Positions 17,971 to 27,237 are shown, numbered from the stretch's first letter. The stretch is 64,000 nt of DNA from Myxococcales bacterium (GCA_016794365.1 JAEUKB010000059.1:62001-126000), one strand, 5' to 3'. The notes: generated by a model not told the origin, from the letters alone. Translations and numbers: made by a program.

Positions 17971-19269
17971 GTGACCACATCATCCAGCGATTTTCTGACG
18001 GAGCTATCGAGCCGAGGCCTTCTCCATCAGGTCAGCCACGAAGAAGCGCTTCGGACCCACTTGTCGAGCGGAGTGCGCCGCGCCTATGTCGGCTTTGATC
18101 CGACGGCGGACTCGCTGACGATCGGCAACCTCATCGCGATCAAGCTGCTGATGCACTGGCAGCGCGCCGGACATCAGCCGGTGGTCGTGATGGGCGGAGG
18201 CACTGGGCTCATCGGTGATCCGTCGGGAAAGTCGGCAGAGCGACAGCTCAACACCAAAGAAACCGTCGAAGCCAACGTCAGCAAGCAGCGCAAAATCTTC
18301 GAGAAGATGCTCGATTTTTCGGGACCACGCGGCGCGCTGCTGCAAAACAACCTCGACTGGCTGGGACAGCTTTCGTTTATCGAAGCGCTGCGCGACATCG
18401 GAAAGCACTTTTCGGTCAACGCCATGATCCAGCGCGATGCGGTGCGTGACCGTCTGCAACATCGCGAACAAGGCATCAGCTACACCGAGTTTTCCTACAT
18501 CCTGCTGCAAGCCTACGACTTTCTGCACTTGCGACGGACGCTCGACGTGACGGTTCAGCTCGGCGGCAGCGATCAGTGGGGCAACATCGTGTCGGGAACC
18601 GATCTGATCCGCAGGCTAATGCCCGACGGACAGACCGAGAGCTTCGCCGTGACCGCGCCGCTTGTGACGCGCTCCGACGGAGGCAAGTTCGGCAAGACCG
18701 AGTCCGGCGCGATCTGGCTGTCTCCCGAGCGGACCAGTCCCTACGCGTTCTATCAGTTTTGGCTCAACACCGACGACAGCGATCTGGTGCGCTACCTGCG
18801 GCTGTTTACGTTCCTGTCCCCGACGGAAATCGCGGAACTTCAGACGGCACATGAAAAAGATCCGGGTGCTCGCGTCGCACATCGCGCACTGGCTCGTCAC
18901 GTCACCGAGCTGGTCCACGGAATCAGTGAGCGCGCCCAGGCGGAAGCAGCGGCCCAAGCGCTGTTTTCCGGCGACATTCGCGAGCTGTCCGAACAGACCC
19001 TGCGAGAGGTCTTTGCAGCCGTTCCGACGAGCCAGCACGACAAGCAGCAGCTCACGGCGGAAGGAATGATTCTCGTCGATGTTCTGTCGCTGACTTCGCT
19101 GTGCAAGTCGAAGCGGGAAGCGCGCGAGTTCCTTCAGTCCGGCTCGGTCAGCCTGAACGGACGCAAGGTGGGAATCGACGACAAGCTGCTGCCCAGCGAT
19201 CTGCTCCACGGCAGCTTGGTGGCAATCCGTCGCGGCAAGAAAAACTGGCACCTGCTGCGCTTCGAGTAG
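17971..19269 (+). CDS. tyrS: Tyrosyl-tRNA synthetase
   Basis: 432-residue class I aminoacyl-tRNA synthetase. The Rossmann catalytic domain shows the HIGH-like element in DPTADSLTIGNL, tyrosine-pocket residues around GISYTEFSYILLQAYD, LGGSDQWGNIVSG, and the KMSKS-loop variant KFGKTESGAIWL, which is the bacterial TyrS type of E. coli. A C-terminal S4 RNA-binding domain (about 365-430) has KSKREAREFLQSGSVSLNG. The chosen start is GTG 17971 (TTSSSDFLTEL follows); the upstream in-frame stretch runs through the tandem repeat and is not protein-like. birA starts 11 bp downstream. Confidence 0.97.
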   Translation: MTTSSSDFLTELSSRGLLHQVSHEEALRTHLSSGVRRAYVGFDPTADSLTIGNLIAIKLLMHWQRAGHQPVVVMGGGTGLIGDPSGKSAERQLNTKETVEANVSKQRKIFEKMLDFSGPRGALLQNNLDWLGQLSFIEALRDIGKHFSVNAMIQRDAVRDRLQHREQGISYTEFSYILLQAYDFLHLRRTLDVTVQLGGSDQWGNIVSGTDLIRRLMPDGQTESFAVTAPLVTRSDGGKFGKTESGAIWLSPERTSPYAFYQFWLNTDDSDLVRYLRLFTFLSPTEIAELQTAHEKDPGARVAHRALARHVTELVHGISERAQAEAAAQALFSGDIRELSEQTLREVFAAVPTSQHDKQQLTAEGMILVDVLSLTSLCKSKREAREFLQSGSVSLNGRKVGIDDKLLPSDLLHGSLVAIRRGKKNWHLLRFE

Positions 19270-19280
19270 CCACCGACGCA

Positions 19281-20087
19281 ATGCCGACGCTGAGCCTGTT
19301 TGGAAGTCCGTGGCTGCATCACCCACGCTGCGGCTCGACGAGCGATGAAGCGCGGGCGCTTGGCAGAGCAGGAAAGCCGCACGGCACCGTGGTCACCGCC
19401 GACGAACAGTCGAACGGTCGCGGTCGTCAAGGTCGATCCTGGTTTTCTCCGCCGGGGGACAACCTGTATCTGTCACTGCTGCTGCGGCCACAGCTACAGC
19501 CTCGGGATGTTCCGCTCTTGACGCTGTGTGCTGGGCTTGCCGTCGAAGCTGCTGCGCTCGACCTTCTGCGCAGTGCGGGCTTGCCAGCGTCGGAAGATCG
19601 GCTTGTGCTCAAGTGGCCAAACGATCTGCTGGCCAAGACTTCCGTCGGTCTGCGCAAAGTTGCGGGCATCTTGACCGAGATGACGCTCAGCGGATCGCGC
19701 TGTGACTTTGTGATCGTCGGTGTCGGCGTAAACGTCTCTGGCTTGCAGTTTCCCGACGGTGTTCCGGCGACCAGCTTGCGCCAGTTGCTGGGACCACAGA
19801 CGCCACCGCTGTCCGTCCACGACTTTGCGGTGACGCTGCTCAGCCACTTCGAGCCGCTCTATCAGCGCTTTGTCAGCGACGGAAGTAGCTGGGTGATTGA
19901 TGCCTTTTCGACCCGCGCCCACCTGACCGCAGCGGGACAGCGACTTCACGTCCAGACCGCGTCGGGGACCATCAGCGGAGACTCGCTGGGGATTGATCGC
20001 GACGGCGCGCTGCTGATTCGGCGCGACGATGGCTACGTCGAGCGGCTCTTGTCCGGCGATGTCAGCCTTGGAACCGCGTCGCTGTAG
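19281..20087 (+). CDS. birA: Biotin--[acetyl-CoA carboxylase] ligase, monofunctional
   Basis: 268 residues. Attaches biotin to the carboxyl carrier protein through biotinyl-AMP. The biotin/ATP loop is NGRGRQGRSWFSPPGDNLY (GRGRxGRxW), followed by the catalytic-core strands LKWPNDLLA and VGVGVNVSG. A C-terminal SH3-like domain ends the protein (GDSLGIDRDGALLIRRDDG). There is no N-terminal helix-turn-helix, so it is the non-repressor form. It starts with ATG 19281, 11 bp after tyrS. The stop is 1 bp from the stop of the convergent next gene. Confidence 0.95.
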   Translation: MPTLSLFGSPWLHHPRCGSTSDEARALGRAGKPHGTVVTADEQSNGRGRQGRSWFSPPGDNLYLSLLLRPQLQPRDVPLLTLCAGLAVEAAALDLLRSAGLPASEDRLVLKWPNDLLAKTSVGLRKVAGILTEMTLSGSRCDFVIVGVGVNVSGLQFPDGVPATSLRQLLGPQTPPLSVHDFAVTLLSHFEPLYQRFVSDGSSWVIDAFSTRAHLTAAGQRLHVQTASGTISGDSLGIDRDGALLIRRDDGYVERLLSGDVSLGTASL

Positions 20088-20088
20088 C

Positions 20089-21606
20089 TTACGGCTGCAC
20101 CAAGACCTCGATCGGGGCCTCGCGATCCGTCGGTGGAGCCGTGCCCAGCGTCAGCGATGCCGCGCTTTGCACTTCGGTATCAGCCACGGTCACCGTCAGC
20201 GATCCCGACGCTGGCTGCTCGGCAGTGATGACCAGTCCGGCATCGGGGCTTAGATCGACGCTGGCAAAGAGCTGACTGCCGCTGAGCAGCGTCTTGAGCG
20301 TCCCACCCGCACCGACCCGAAACAGCGAGCCCGGGAGCGGATGACTGCCTTCACTGCGCGGTGCCGTCGCAAACACCACCTGCGAGCGCTCTGGCACCGT
20401 GCGAATGGTTGCGCCACTTTGGATCGGCTGACTGCGCGCCACCGATAGAGCCAGCGGCGATCCAGCGTCTTTGACATCTATCGGCTTGCCCAGCCCGAGC
20501 ACCCGCTTGAGCCCACTTGCTTCTTTTTCCCCGACGGTCAGCGCCACAAGCTGCGTCGCCTGCGCGGTGGCACTCGCTTGCTTTTCACCGCTCAGCGTCC
20601 ACAGCAGATCGCCTTCCGACGAAAAGCGCACGCTGTGAAGCATCGGCTGACGAGCCAGCGGCAGCACCACGGTTCGTCCTGCTTCTTTGGGCGTAACCTC
20701 GGTGCGGCTCGGACGGACATCGATCAGCGCAACCTCATTGGTCGCCGCAAAGCCCGCCGCGAGCAGCGTTCCTGTTGGACTGAGTGCAAAGGTCGTCGCT
20801 CCATGGGCTTCCGTCGGTAGCTCTGCCGCTGGCCATGGCGTCGGACGACTGGCTTCGCTGACATCCCACAGCGTCAGCTCGCGATCGCCCACAATGGCCA
20901 CAGTGCGAGCCGCCGACGCCGCCACGATCGCTTTGGCCCGATGACGGAGCGGACGCTTTTCACGCAGCGACGGGCCTCCCGAGGCTGTGAGATCGACGAT
21001 GGCCACCTGCTCACGCTCGCCTTCGGACAGAAGCACATACGCCGCTGCACCGTCGCTCGACAAGGCCAGCCCGAGCGCTCGACCGATCGCGATCGGCTTA
21101 CCAAACGGCTCGACGGAAAGCTGCTGCCCACCGCCTCCGAGCACGCGCAACGTATGAAGCAGCCGTCGCTGTCCATCGAGAACCACTGCCAGTCGATGAA
21201 TCACGATCGGTGACTCGGATCGCTTGCCCGATGACTCGACGACCACCGACTGATTTCCCGCCGGACCACCGCTGGGAACCTGCACGATCAGACCGCCGCC
21301 GCTCACTCGCCAGCGCACTTCCGCTGGACGACCCGCGACGAGCACCGTCGGCTGTTTGCCAAAGCCTGCGCCTTCGATCAGAAGCTGCTCTCCGACGACG
21401 ACTTGCCCATCGGACGCGGGCTGAAGCGGACCCGCTGCGCCAATGTGCGGCGAGCCAATGTCGGTGATGCGCCGAATGTGCGGGGTTCCTTCTCGCAGCG
21501 TCACGATGTCGGACGGATCGATCACCTGCGGCCACGCAGCCACACAGCCAGCGCCGGAAAGGACCGCAAAAAGCAGTGTACACACTGTCGGAGTTTTGGC
21601 TGCCAT
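20089..21606 (-). CDS. Lipoprotein with IPT/TIG and beta-propeller-like region
   Basis: 505 residues from ATG 21606: signal peptide with lipobox LSGAGC (Cys about 20). A single IPT/TIG immunoglobulin-like domain follows at about 60-130 (GEQLLIEGAGFGKQPTVLVAGR, shortened here to its pattern G-x2-L-x-I-x-G-x-G-F). From about 150 to 460 there are repeated blades with alternating strands such as AVVLDGQRRLLHTL, AAYVLLSEGEREQVAIVDL and TFALSPTGTLLAAG, resembling a WD40/YVTN beta-propeller. A last domain contains ITAEQPASGSLTVTV. Probably cell-surface or periplasmic binding; the ligand is unknown. Confidence 0.65.
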   Translation of the reverse strand: MAAKTPTVCTLLFAVLSGAGCVAAWPQVIDPSDIVTLREGTPHIRRITDIGSPHIGAAGPLQPASDGQVVVGEQLLIEGAGFGKQPTVLVAGRPAEVRWRVSGGGLIVQVPSGGPAGNQSVVVESSGKRSESPIVIHRLAVVLDGQRRLLHTLRVLGGGGQQLSVEPFGKPIAIGRALGLALSSDGAAAYVLLSEGEREQVAIVDLTASGGPSLREKRPLRHRAKAIVAASAARTVAIVGDRELTLWDVSEASRPTPWPAAELPTEAHGATTFALSPTGTLLAAGFAATNEVALIDVRPSRTEVTPKEAGRTVVLPLARQPMLHSVRFSSEGDLLWTLSGEKQASATAQATQLVALTVGEKEASGLKRVLGLGKPIDVKDAGSPLALSVARSQPIQSGATIRTVPERSQVVFATAPRSEGSHPLPGSLFRVGAGGTLKTLLSGSQLFASVDLSPDAGLVITAEQPASGSLTVTVADTEVQSAASLTLGTAPPTDREAPIEVLVQP

Positions 21607-21698
21607 GGGCGACGAGCATCCCTTTTTGGCCACCGACTTGTCAACGCAGCCCGCAAGCCCGTTCCACGACAGAGCGGTTTTCGGTACGGTGCTAGGAC

Positions 21699-22727
21699 AT
21701 GGCAAACCAGACTCGCAAGGACGTGGTGCTTCTGTGTAACCCGCGCGCCGGAGGTCGCTGGCAAGCGCTGGCTGGAGTGCTCGACAGTCCCGAAGCCAAG
21801 GGCGTGCGGCGGATCGTCACCGATCATATCGACGACGTGGGAGCAGCGCTGGCTGGCGTCGGACAGCGCGCCGATCTGGTCTGTATCTACGGTGGCGACG
21901 GAACGATCTATCACGTCATCAACGAGCTGCTGCACCTGCCCGCAGTCGAAGGAGCGCAGCTTCCCAAGCTGTTTCTGCTCGGCGGCGGCACGATGAACGT
22001 AACTGCGACCAAGCTGGGAATGTCGGGAACTCCGTCGGACAACTTTCGCGCGGTGATCGCTGCGTATCACGCGGGGACGCTCGCCTATCAGGACATTCCG
22101 CTGCTGCGCGTGCGTACTGGCGACAAGGTGCGCTACGGATTTACGTTCGGAATGGGACCGCTCGTGCGGATTCTCGATCGCTATGAGCGCGGACAGAAAG
22201 GAAAGCTGGCTGCGCTGGGAATCGGCGTGCAGGCCATCGCGGCGGCGCTCAGTCCGATTCAGACATCGTTTGCGTCGCTTCTGGAAGAGCAGCCAGCGAC
22301 GGTATTTGCTGATGGACTGCCGGTGTCTCATCAGGCATTTTCCGCCGTCTTTGCCAACACCACCGGAGCGGTCCAGCGTCTGGTCGAGCCGTTTTCTTCA
22401 GAGCGCCCAAACGGTCAGTTTCACTTTCTGGCGTACGCGATCTCTGCGCGAGAGCTGGCGGCCATGGTTCCGCTGTTGATAAACGGAAAGGTGCCGCTCG
22501 ACTTTGGCATGCTCAGACGACCGCTGGCGACGATGAAAGCGCTGGCGCGCGCCGTGACAGGACGATCCGAGCTGCCGCGTGATCCGCGCTACGTCAATCA
22601 TCCAGCCAAGCAGCTTCGCATTGAAACGAGCGAGCCGCTGTTTACGCTCGACGGAGAAGTGCTTCCGATCGAAGGCTCACTGGAAGTCGATCTGGGTCCG
22701 ACCTTGCGCCTTGCGCTGCATCCGTAA
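21699..22727 (+). CDS. Diacylglycerol kinase-catalytic-domain lipid kinase
   Basis: 342 residues of the DAGK/sphingosine-kinase (LCB5/YegS) superfamily. The N-terminal ATP-binding domain has VLLCNPRAGGRW (Asn-Pro motif) and the glycine-rich signature CIYGGDGTIYHVINEL (GGDGT). The C-terminal beta-sandwich carries FTFGMGPLVRILDRYERG and the end motif ETSEPLFTLDGEVLP (DGE). It phosphorylates a lipid such as diacylglycerol at the inner membrane; the exact lipid cannot be told. It stands alone and is followed by a 12-bp perfect inverted repeat. Confidence 0.88.
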   Translation: MANQTRKDVVLLCNPRAGGRWQALAGVLDSPEAKGVRRIVTDHIDDVGAALAGVGQRADLVCIYGGDGTIYHVINELLHLPAVEGAQLPKLFLLGGGTMNVTATKLGMSGTPSDNFRAVIAAYHAGTLAYQDIPLLRVRTGDKVRYGFTFGMGPLVRILDRYERGQKGKLAALGIGVQAIAAALSPIQTSFASLLEEQPATVFADGLPVSHQAFSAVFANTTGAVQRLVEPFSSERPNGQFHFLAYAISARELAAMVPLLINGKVPLDFGMLRRPLATMKALARAVTGRSELPRDPRYVNHPAKQLRIETSEPLFTLDGEVLPIEGSLEVDLGPTLRLALHP

Positions 22728-22749
22728 CACCACACATCCGCACCAAACA

Positions 22750-22786
22750 GCCCAATATTAGGCAGACGATACGACTAATATTGGGC
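22750..22786. terminator. Perfect 12-bp inverted repeat between convergent genes
   Basis: Arms GCCCAATATTAG (22750-22761) and CTAATATTGGGC (22775-22786) are perfectly complementary with a 13-nt loop. It lies 22 bp after the lipid-kinase stop and 34 bp from the desaturase stop, so it could act as a bidirectional terminator. No T-tract follows, so a protein-binding palindrome is the alternative. Confidence 0.5.
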
Positions 22787-22820
22787 GCAGCGCGCTGGGA
22801 GATTCCGATCTGGCTACAGC

Positions 22821-23720
22821 TTAGTTGGCGCTGGTCATGACAAACTCTGGTCGCAGGCTTCGCTCTGCACGCAGACGCGCACTGTCTCCCTTGCTGGAAT
22901 CGATGGCACGCGCAGCCTCGGGCTCGGTCGCACGGAACTGCTCGACGGCCTTGCCGACTTCAACAGAGGCCCGCCGGAACCAGCCGAGCCCCGGCAGCTT
23001 CGCCATCAAGCGATCCATCCGTTCCAGCTCTTCGCGTCCGCGCTCATCGTCGTAGAGCAGCGCACCGATCATTCCGAGCGTATTTTCTTCGCCTACGCCG
23101 ACTCCGACCGGATTCCAGAACACGCGCATCGCCGTCGCACAGATCGCCTGCGCAAGCGGATGAGCAAGGCGCTTTTCTGCTTGGTGATAGTAGAACGACT
23201 GGTGCCGCCGCTCGTCCTTGGCCATCCGCAGAAGCAGCTTCGATAGCTCTTCGTTTTTGGTGTAGTACGCAAGCTGCGTATACGCGGAAGCGGCCATCAT
23301 TTCATCGACCGCTCCCCACGACATGTGCGTCGCGGCAAAGTGCGGCGTCAGCTTCGGCAAGCTGGTGGTCAGAAAGGCTTCCAGGTGTTCCTGCCAGCCC
23401 ATGTTGGTCAGCACTTTGGTGTAGCGACCCGACTCTGGAGGATATCCGCACGCAGTCAGGAATCGATCGAGCGCTCGTCCGTGATGCGTCTCTTCATACA
23501 CCCAGCAGGCCATAAACTGCGTGATCTCGGGATCTCCTGCGGTGTGTCCCGAAAGGATATCGCGCAGATAGATGATCGTGTGACTCTCGACATCGGCCAT
23601 ATAACGCAGGATGCGAGCTTCCACCTTCGTCAGCCCGACGCGCTGAATGTAGTCCCAGTCGAGATCCGATGTCTCAACCGCCTTCGAGAGATCCACGAAC
23701 CGTTCGATATCGAATGCCAT
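22821..23720 (-). CDS. Acyl-ACP desaturase-type diiron protein (FA_desaturase_2 family)
   Basis: 299-residue helical diiron carboxylate protein. Two E-E/D-E-x2-H iron-ligand motifs are visible, EETHHG (about 85-90) and DERRHQ (about 170-175), in the same arrangement as plant stearoyl-ACP desaturase (EENRHG and DEKRHE). A further Glu in DVESHTIIYL fits the first-helix ligand. In this soluble family O2 is used to introduce a double bond in acyl-ACP. ATG 23720 is chosen (MAFDIERF), with an AGAGGA upstream; the 22-residue extension is polar and unlike the family. Ferritin-like hydroxylase of another substrate is a possible alternative. Confidence 0.8.
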   Translation of the reverse strand: MAFDIERFVDLSKAVETSDLDWDYIQRVGLTKVEARILRYMADVESHTIIYLRDILSGHTAGDPEITQFMACWVYEETHHGRALDRFLTACGYPPESGRYTKVLTNMGWQEHLEAFLTTSLPKLTPHFAATHMSWGAVDEMMAASAYTQLAYYTKNEELSKLLLRMAKDERRHQSFYYHQAEKRLAHPLAQAICATAMRVFWNPVGVGVGEENTLGMIGALLYDDERGREELERMDRLMAKLPGLGWFRRASVEVGKAVEQFRATEPEAARAIDSSKGDSARLRAERSLRPEFVMTSAN

Positions 23721-24190
23721 GTTGCTGCTGTCCTCTGTGTGGAACGTGATTTTGCCGCTTAGATCTTTATCACGCAGAACTGTCAAAAGGTGCGCAATGT
23801 CACAGTCTGCTCCGCTTGATGCAGTTTTCTACCGTGCATAGTCATCGAACCATTGGGTATTGTTACAAATCCTCATTTTCGATGGTTCTCGACGGAAAAC
23901 CGACCTGTACGGAGCAGACCCACGCAGGCATTCGACACGCTTATCAGTCATCAGATGTCGGCGAAAAACGGACCCTACAAGCCGCTCACTATGCAAAGAG
24001 AACAGCGTGACGAGCTGTATCGATGATCCGTGCTAAGCGCGTTCGCTTCATCCTGATTGCGCCCTTTATCAGCCTAATATCTTCCCCAATGTAAGAAAGC
24101 CCAGGCATGACTCCAGGTTGGGTTCGGAGCCCGTGATAGGATGCGAAGCAGCATTCCCAACGCAGTCGAAAACAAGGAGTCTGTCAGACG
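23721..24190. other. 470-bp divergent intergenic region
   Basis: No gene found. It separates the desaturase (minus) from the quinone oxidoreductase (plus) and must hold both promoters. A 7-bp inverted repeat GAACCAT (23847-23853) / ATGGTTC (23882-23888) could be an operator. An AAGGAG at about 24173 serves the downstream gene. Confidence 0.4.
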
Positions 24191-25312
24191 ATGAGCTTGA
24201 GCGGAATCGGTCAGCGCGTGATGGTCGCAGCGTTTGCGGAAGATCCTGCGACAGCGATCGAACAGAGTCTGTCTCTCGTCGAGATGACGACTCCCAACGT
24301 AGACGAGCTGGGGCCGCGCGATGTCCTGATAGCAGTACGGAGTGCGCAGGTTGGCTGGGTGGATCTGCTGATGACCAGCGGTCAGTACCAGCACATGCCA
24401 ACGCCTCCGTACACACCAGGACTGGAGTATTCGGGTGAGGTGCTGTGGTGCGGAAGCGAAGCAGCAGATCACGGAATTTCCGTCGGACAGGCTGTGTATG
24501 TTGATGGACTCCTTTCCGGTCCGCGATCGCTCGGAGCCTATCAGAAGTGGGGTGGTTTTGCGTTCTATGCAGTGGCTCCGTACGAAGCAGTCTTGCCGAT
24601 GTGGAGCGGTCTGTCTTTTGATGAAGCCTGCTGTCTGCTAGGCAACTATGAGACGGCGTATCACTGTCTGTGCGCGCGCGGAAACCTGCAAGCAGGGGAA
24701 ACCGTCCTGATTCACGGAGCCTCGGGCTCGACGGGACTTGCTGCCGTACAGATTGCCAAGCTGCTCGGCGCAACCGTCATCGCAACCGGACGATCGGATG
24801 ACAAGCTGGCTGTTGTAAAAGCCCAAGGTGCCGATCATGTCCTGAACATCAGCAGCACAGATGGAAGCAAAGGAGTCCGCCGCTTTCGAGAAGATGTCAA
24901 AGCGCTCACAAACGGACATGGCGTCGCTGTGGTGTACGATGGGGTTGGCGGCGACATCTCCATTGAAAGCCTACGTTGTATGCAGTTTGGGGGTCGATTC
25001 CTGATCGTAGGCTGGGCGGCGACTCCAAGCGTCGCACATGGCAAGGGACAGCGCGGAGCCCCCAATGCCAATCAACTGCCAACCAACCTGATCATGATGA
25101 AGGGTCTGTCTGTGCTGGGCTGTCCGACGGTGATTTCCACACATCACAGTCCGTCCATTCGTCCGCCACGGCTTGCGCAGATCACCAAGTGGCTGCGTAG
25201 TGGACAGCTTCGTCCATACATCTCTCACCGCTTTCCGTTTGCGCAGGTTCGGGATGCGCTCAGAGCCAAGTGGCACGGTGAAGTGATCGGAAGCTGCGTG
25301 CTTCATCTATGA
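24191..25312 (+). CDS. NADPH:quinone oxidoreductase-like medium-chain dehydrogenase
   Basis: 373 residues of the zinc-independent MDR family (quinone oxidoreductase branch). The N-terminal GroES-like domain has GPRDVLIAVRSAQVGWVDLL and the substrate-side PYTPGLEYSGEV; no structural- or catalytic-zinc cysteine cluster is seen. The NADP(H)-binding Rossmann motif is VLIHGASGSTGLAAVQIA (about 170-187), followed by GATVIATGRSDDK, where the Arg/Ser favours NADPH. The C-terminus has LGCPTVISTHH and ends with AKWHGEVIGSCVL. ATG 24191 has AAGGAG upstream. The receptor-like gene follows 60 bp later on the same strand, so they may share a transcript. Confidence 0.88.
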   Translation: MSLSGIGQRVMVAAFAEDPATAIEQSLSLVEMTTPNVDELGPRDVLIAVRSAQVGWVDLLMTSGQYQHMPTPPYTPGLEYSGEVLWCGSEAADHGISVGQAVYVDGLLSGPRSLGAYQKWGGFAFYAVAPYEAVLPMWSGLSFDEACCLLGNYETAYHCLCARGNLQAGETVLIHGASGSTGLAAVQIAKLLGATVIATGRSDDKLAVVKAQGADHVLNISSTDGSKGVRRFREDVKALTNGHGVAVVYDGVGGDISIESLRCMQFGGRFLIVGWAATPSVAHGKGQRGAPNANQLPTNLIMMKGLSVLGCPTVISTHHSPSIRPPRLAQITKWLRSGQLRPYISHRFPFAQVRDALRAKWHGEVIGSCVLHL

Positions 25313-25372
25313 TGACAAGTGACGGTCTGCGCAGCGCCATCGCATCGAGCTGAGCGACGAAGAACTTCTCCG

Positions 25373-26518
25373 ATGAGGGAACCCAGCGTGAAGTCTGTCT
25401 CTGCTTCCTATCGACTCTGGATCTTGCGATCCCTTCTTTTGCTGCTGCTGCTTGGGAATGCGCGATCGGCGCAGGCTGCGAGTCCGTTGCGCGTGGGATT
25501 TTCTGCCAAGTCGATGCCGTGTGCGTTCAATCCCGATGGTCAGTGGCGCGGATCCTTTTACGAGACCTGGAATGAGATTGCAGTGAGCGCGGGTCTTCCT
25601 TTTGAGGTGGTGAACGTACCGACGTTTAAGCAGCTCCTACAGGCTGGTGCCGACGGCAAAGTAGACGTTGCGGTGGGCTGTATCAACCTGACGCCAAGCC
25701 GACTCGGAACCTATCGCTTCAGCGTTCCGATTCAGGAAGACGGGCTGTCTGTGATGGTTCGCAAGGAGCCGTTTCACATCTGGACGCCAGTGGTCAAGAC
25801 GCTGTGGTCGCTCGATCTGCTGGAGCTCCTGGGCGGAATCCTCGCCTTCATCTTTGTGATCACAGCGGTGATCTGGAAGCTCGAAGACTATCCAAGCCAA
25901 GAGAGCACGAAGAAGACCGGAGCGCTCCGTACCTTCGCCAAGCTGTTTCAGATCCTACTGACCGGACCGGGAACCAACGTCATCGCAGCGACTGCGCGCA
26001 GCAACAGCTTGATAGGACTTACGTACTTCATTCGCATGATCGCTGCGTCGGTTCTGTTGAGCTTTGTGTCCGTCAACATCATCAAAAAATCAGGTCAAGA
26101 TGAAGCCAGCAGAGTTCACACCATCGCCGATCTGGCGGGCAAGACTGTCTCTGTAGGAACCGGCAGCGTGAGCGAGCTGTGGATCACAAGCTGGAATGCA
26201 GCCTCGTCGCCCAGCTCACTAAGTGGTCAGATTCAGATGAAGCAGATCGATAGCTTGGATCAGGCCGCCAGTGCGCTGGCATCCGGTCAGGTCGATGCCG
26301 TCATCGCAGACAACATCCAGATCCAGTACTACCTGACCAAAGTGAATCCGAAGGCTCCTTTTCAGGTGGCGATTCGCAATGTTCACCGTCAGTCGCAAGG
26401 GCTGGTGTTTTCGCCGAGTCTGCCGAAAGAGACAGCGCTTCAGATCGATCAAGCGATCGCGCGACTGAAGGAAAACGGAACGGTGGATGCCATCAAGAAG
26501 CGCTGGATTCCTGAGTAG
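25373..26518 (+). CDS. Ionotropic glutamate receptor-like membrane protein (SBP3 domain with inserted pore region)
   Basis: 381 residues from ATG 25373. Signal peptide (about 13-35), then the first lobe of a family 3 solute-binding domain (37-130), with the amino-acid-binding Arg signature INLTPSRLGTYRFSVP. The domain is interrupted by two transmembrane helices, LDLLELLGGILAFIFVITAV (148-169) and LTYFIRMIAASVLLSFVSVN (216-235). Between them is a hydrophobic re-entrant-like segment (LFQILLTGPGTNVIAA). The second lobe follows from about 250 (IADLAGKTVSVGTGSVSE). This S1-TM-pore-TM-S2 order is that of prokaryotic iGluRs such as GluR0. No TVGYGD potassium filter is present in the pore segment, so ion selectivity is unknown. 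Confidence 0.8.
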   Translation: MREPSVKSVSASYRLWILRSLLLLLLLGNARSAQAASPLRVGFSAKSMPCAFNPDGQWRGSFYETWNEIAVSAGLPFEVVNVPTFKQLLQAGADGKVDVAVGCINLTPSRLGTYRFSVPIQEDGLSVMVRKEPFHIWTPVVKTLWSLDLLELLGGILAFIFVITAVIWKLEDYPSQESTKKTGALRTFAKLFQILLTGPGTNVIAATARSNSLIGLTYFIRMIAASVLLSFVSVNIIKKSGQDEASRVHTIADLAGKTVSVGTGSVSELWITSWNAASSPSSLSGQIQMKQIDSLDQAASALASGQVDAVIADNIQIQYYLTKVNPKAPFQVAIRNVHRQSQGLVFSPSLPKETALQIDQAIARLKENGTVDAIKKRWIPE

Positions 26519-26560
26519 CTACGTAGGCTCTCATTCCTTATTCCGCTGCGCGCTGATGAC

Positions 26561-27166
26561 TTACAGCGACGACGACTTCTTTTCAAAGATCAGCGTCTGG
26601 TTGTTGGAAGGCATCGGAACGCGCTCACGCAGCCAAAGTCCGTGCTGCTGCGCAAGGTCTGTCACCGCTTCCAGATCACGCACACCCCAGCGCGGATCGC
26701 GTCGCTTCAGATCGGCATCAAACGCTGCATTGCTCTCTGAGGTATCGATACCACCGATGCGAAACGGACCATAGATAACCAGGACTCCGTTTGCTCGCAG
26801 CGTCCTCGCCGCTCCGCGTAGGAGTCCCTCTGTACAGTCCCAGGGAGCGATGTGAATCAGGTTGGCATTGAAGATCGCATCAACTGCGGAAACACCCCAG
26901 TCACTGTCTGTGACATTGATGCAGCGCGGCGGGAGCAGGTTCGGTCGGGCAGACTCTTTGACGTATTCCGCAATGCTGCGCAAGTGCGCATCTGCAAGAT
27001 CCGAAGGAATCCAAATCAGCGACGGAAAATGTGAAGAAAAGAACGCTGCATGTTGACCGCTTCCACTTGCGATCTCCAGCACGGTTCCGCTCGCAGGAAG
27101 CACGCGCTGTAGGACTTCCAAGATCGGCAGCTTGTTGCGCTCAGGGGCAGGAAAAGTCAGCTTCAT
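26561..27166 (-). CDS. DUF938 family SAM-dependent methyltransferase-like protein
   Basis: 201 residues. SAM motif I is VLEIASGSGQHAAFFS, followed by IWIPSDLADAH, and the DUF938-typical NANLIHIAPWDCTEGL, then GVLVIYGPFRIGGIDTSESN and the C-terminal DPRWGVRDLEAV. These four stretches fit the DUF938 family closely over its whole length. The substrate is unknown. It stands alone, convergent with the receptor-like gene (42 bp gap). Confidence 0.88.
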   Translation of the reverse strand: MKLTFPAPERNKLPILEVLQRVLPASGTVLEIASGSGQHAAFFSSHFPSLIWIPSDLADAHLRSIAEYVKESARPNLLPPRCINVTDSDWGVSAVDAIFNANLIHIAPWDCTEGLLRGAARTLRANGVLVIYGPFRIGGIDTSESNAAFDADLKRRDPRWGVRDLEAVTDLAQQHGLWLRERVPMPSNNQTLIFEKKSSSL

Positions 27167-27237
27167 GAGCGCTCAGTCTATACAGCTTTGCAGCTCATGG
27201 TGATGAAACACGGAACAGCGCTTGCCACCTTCGCAGG

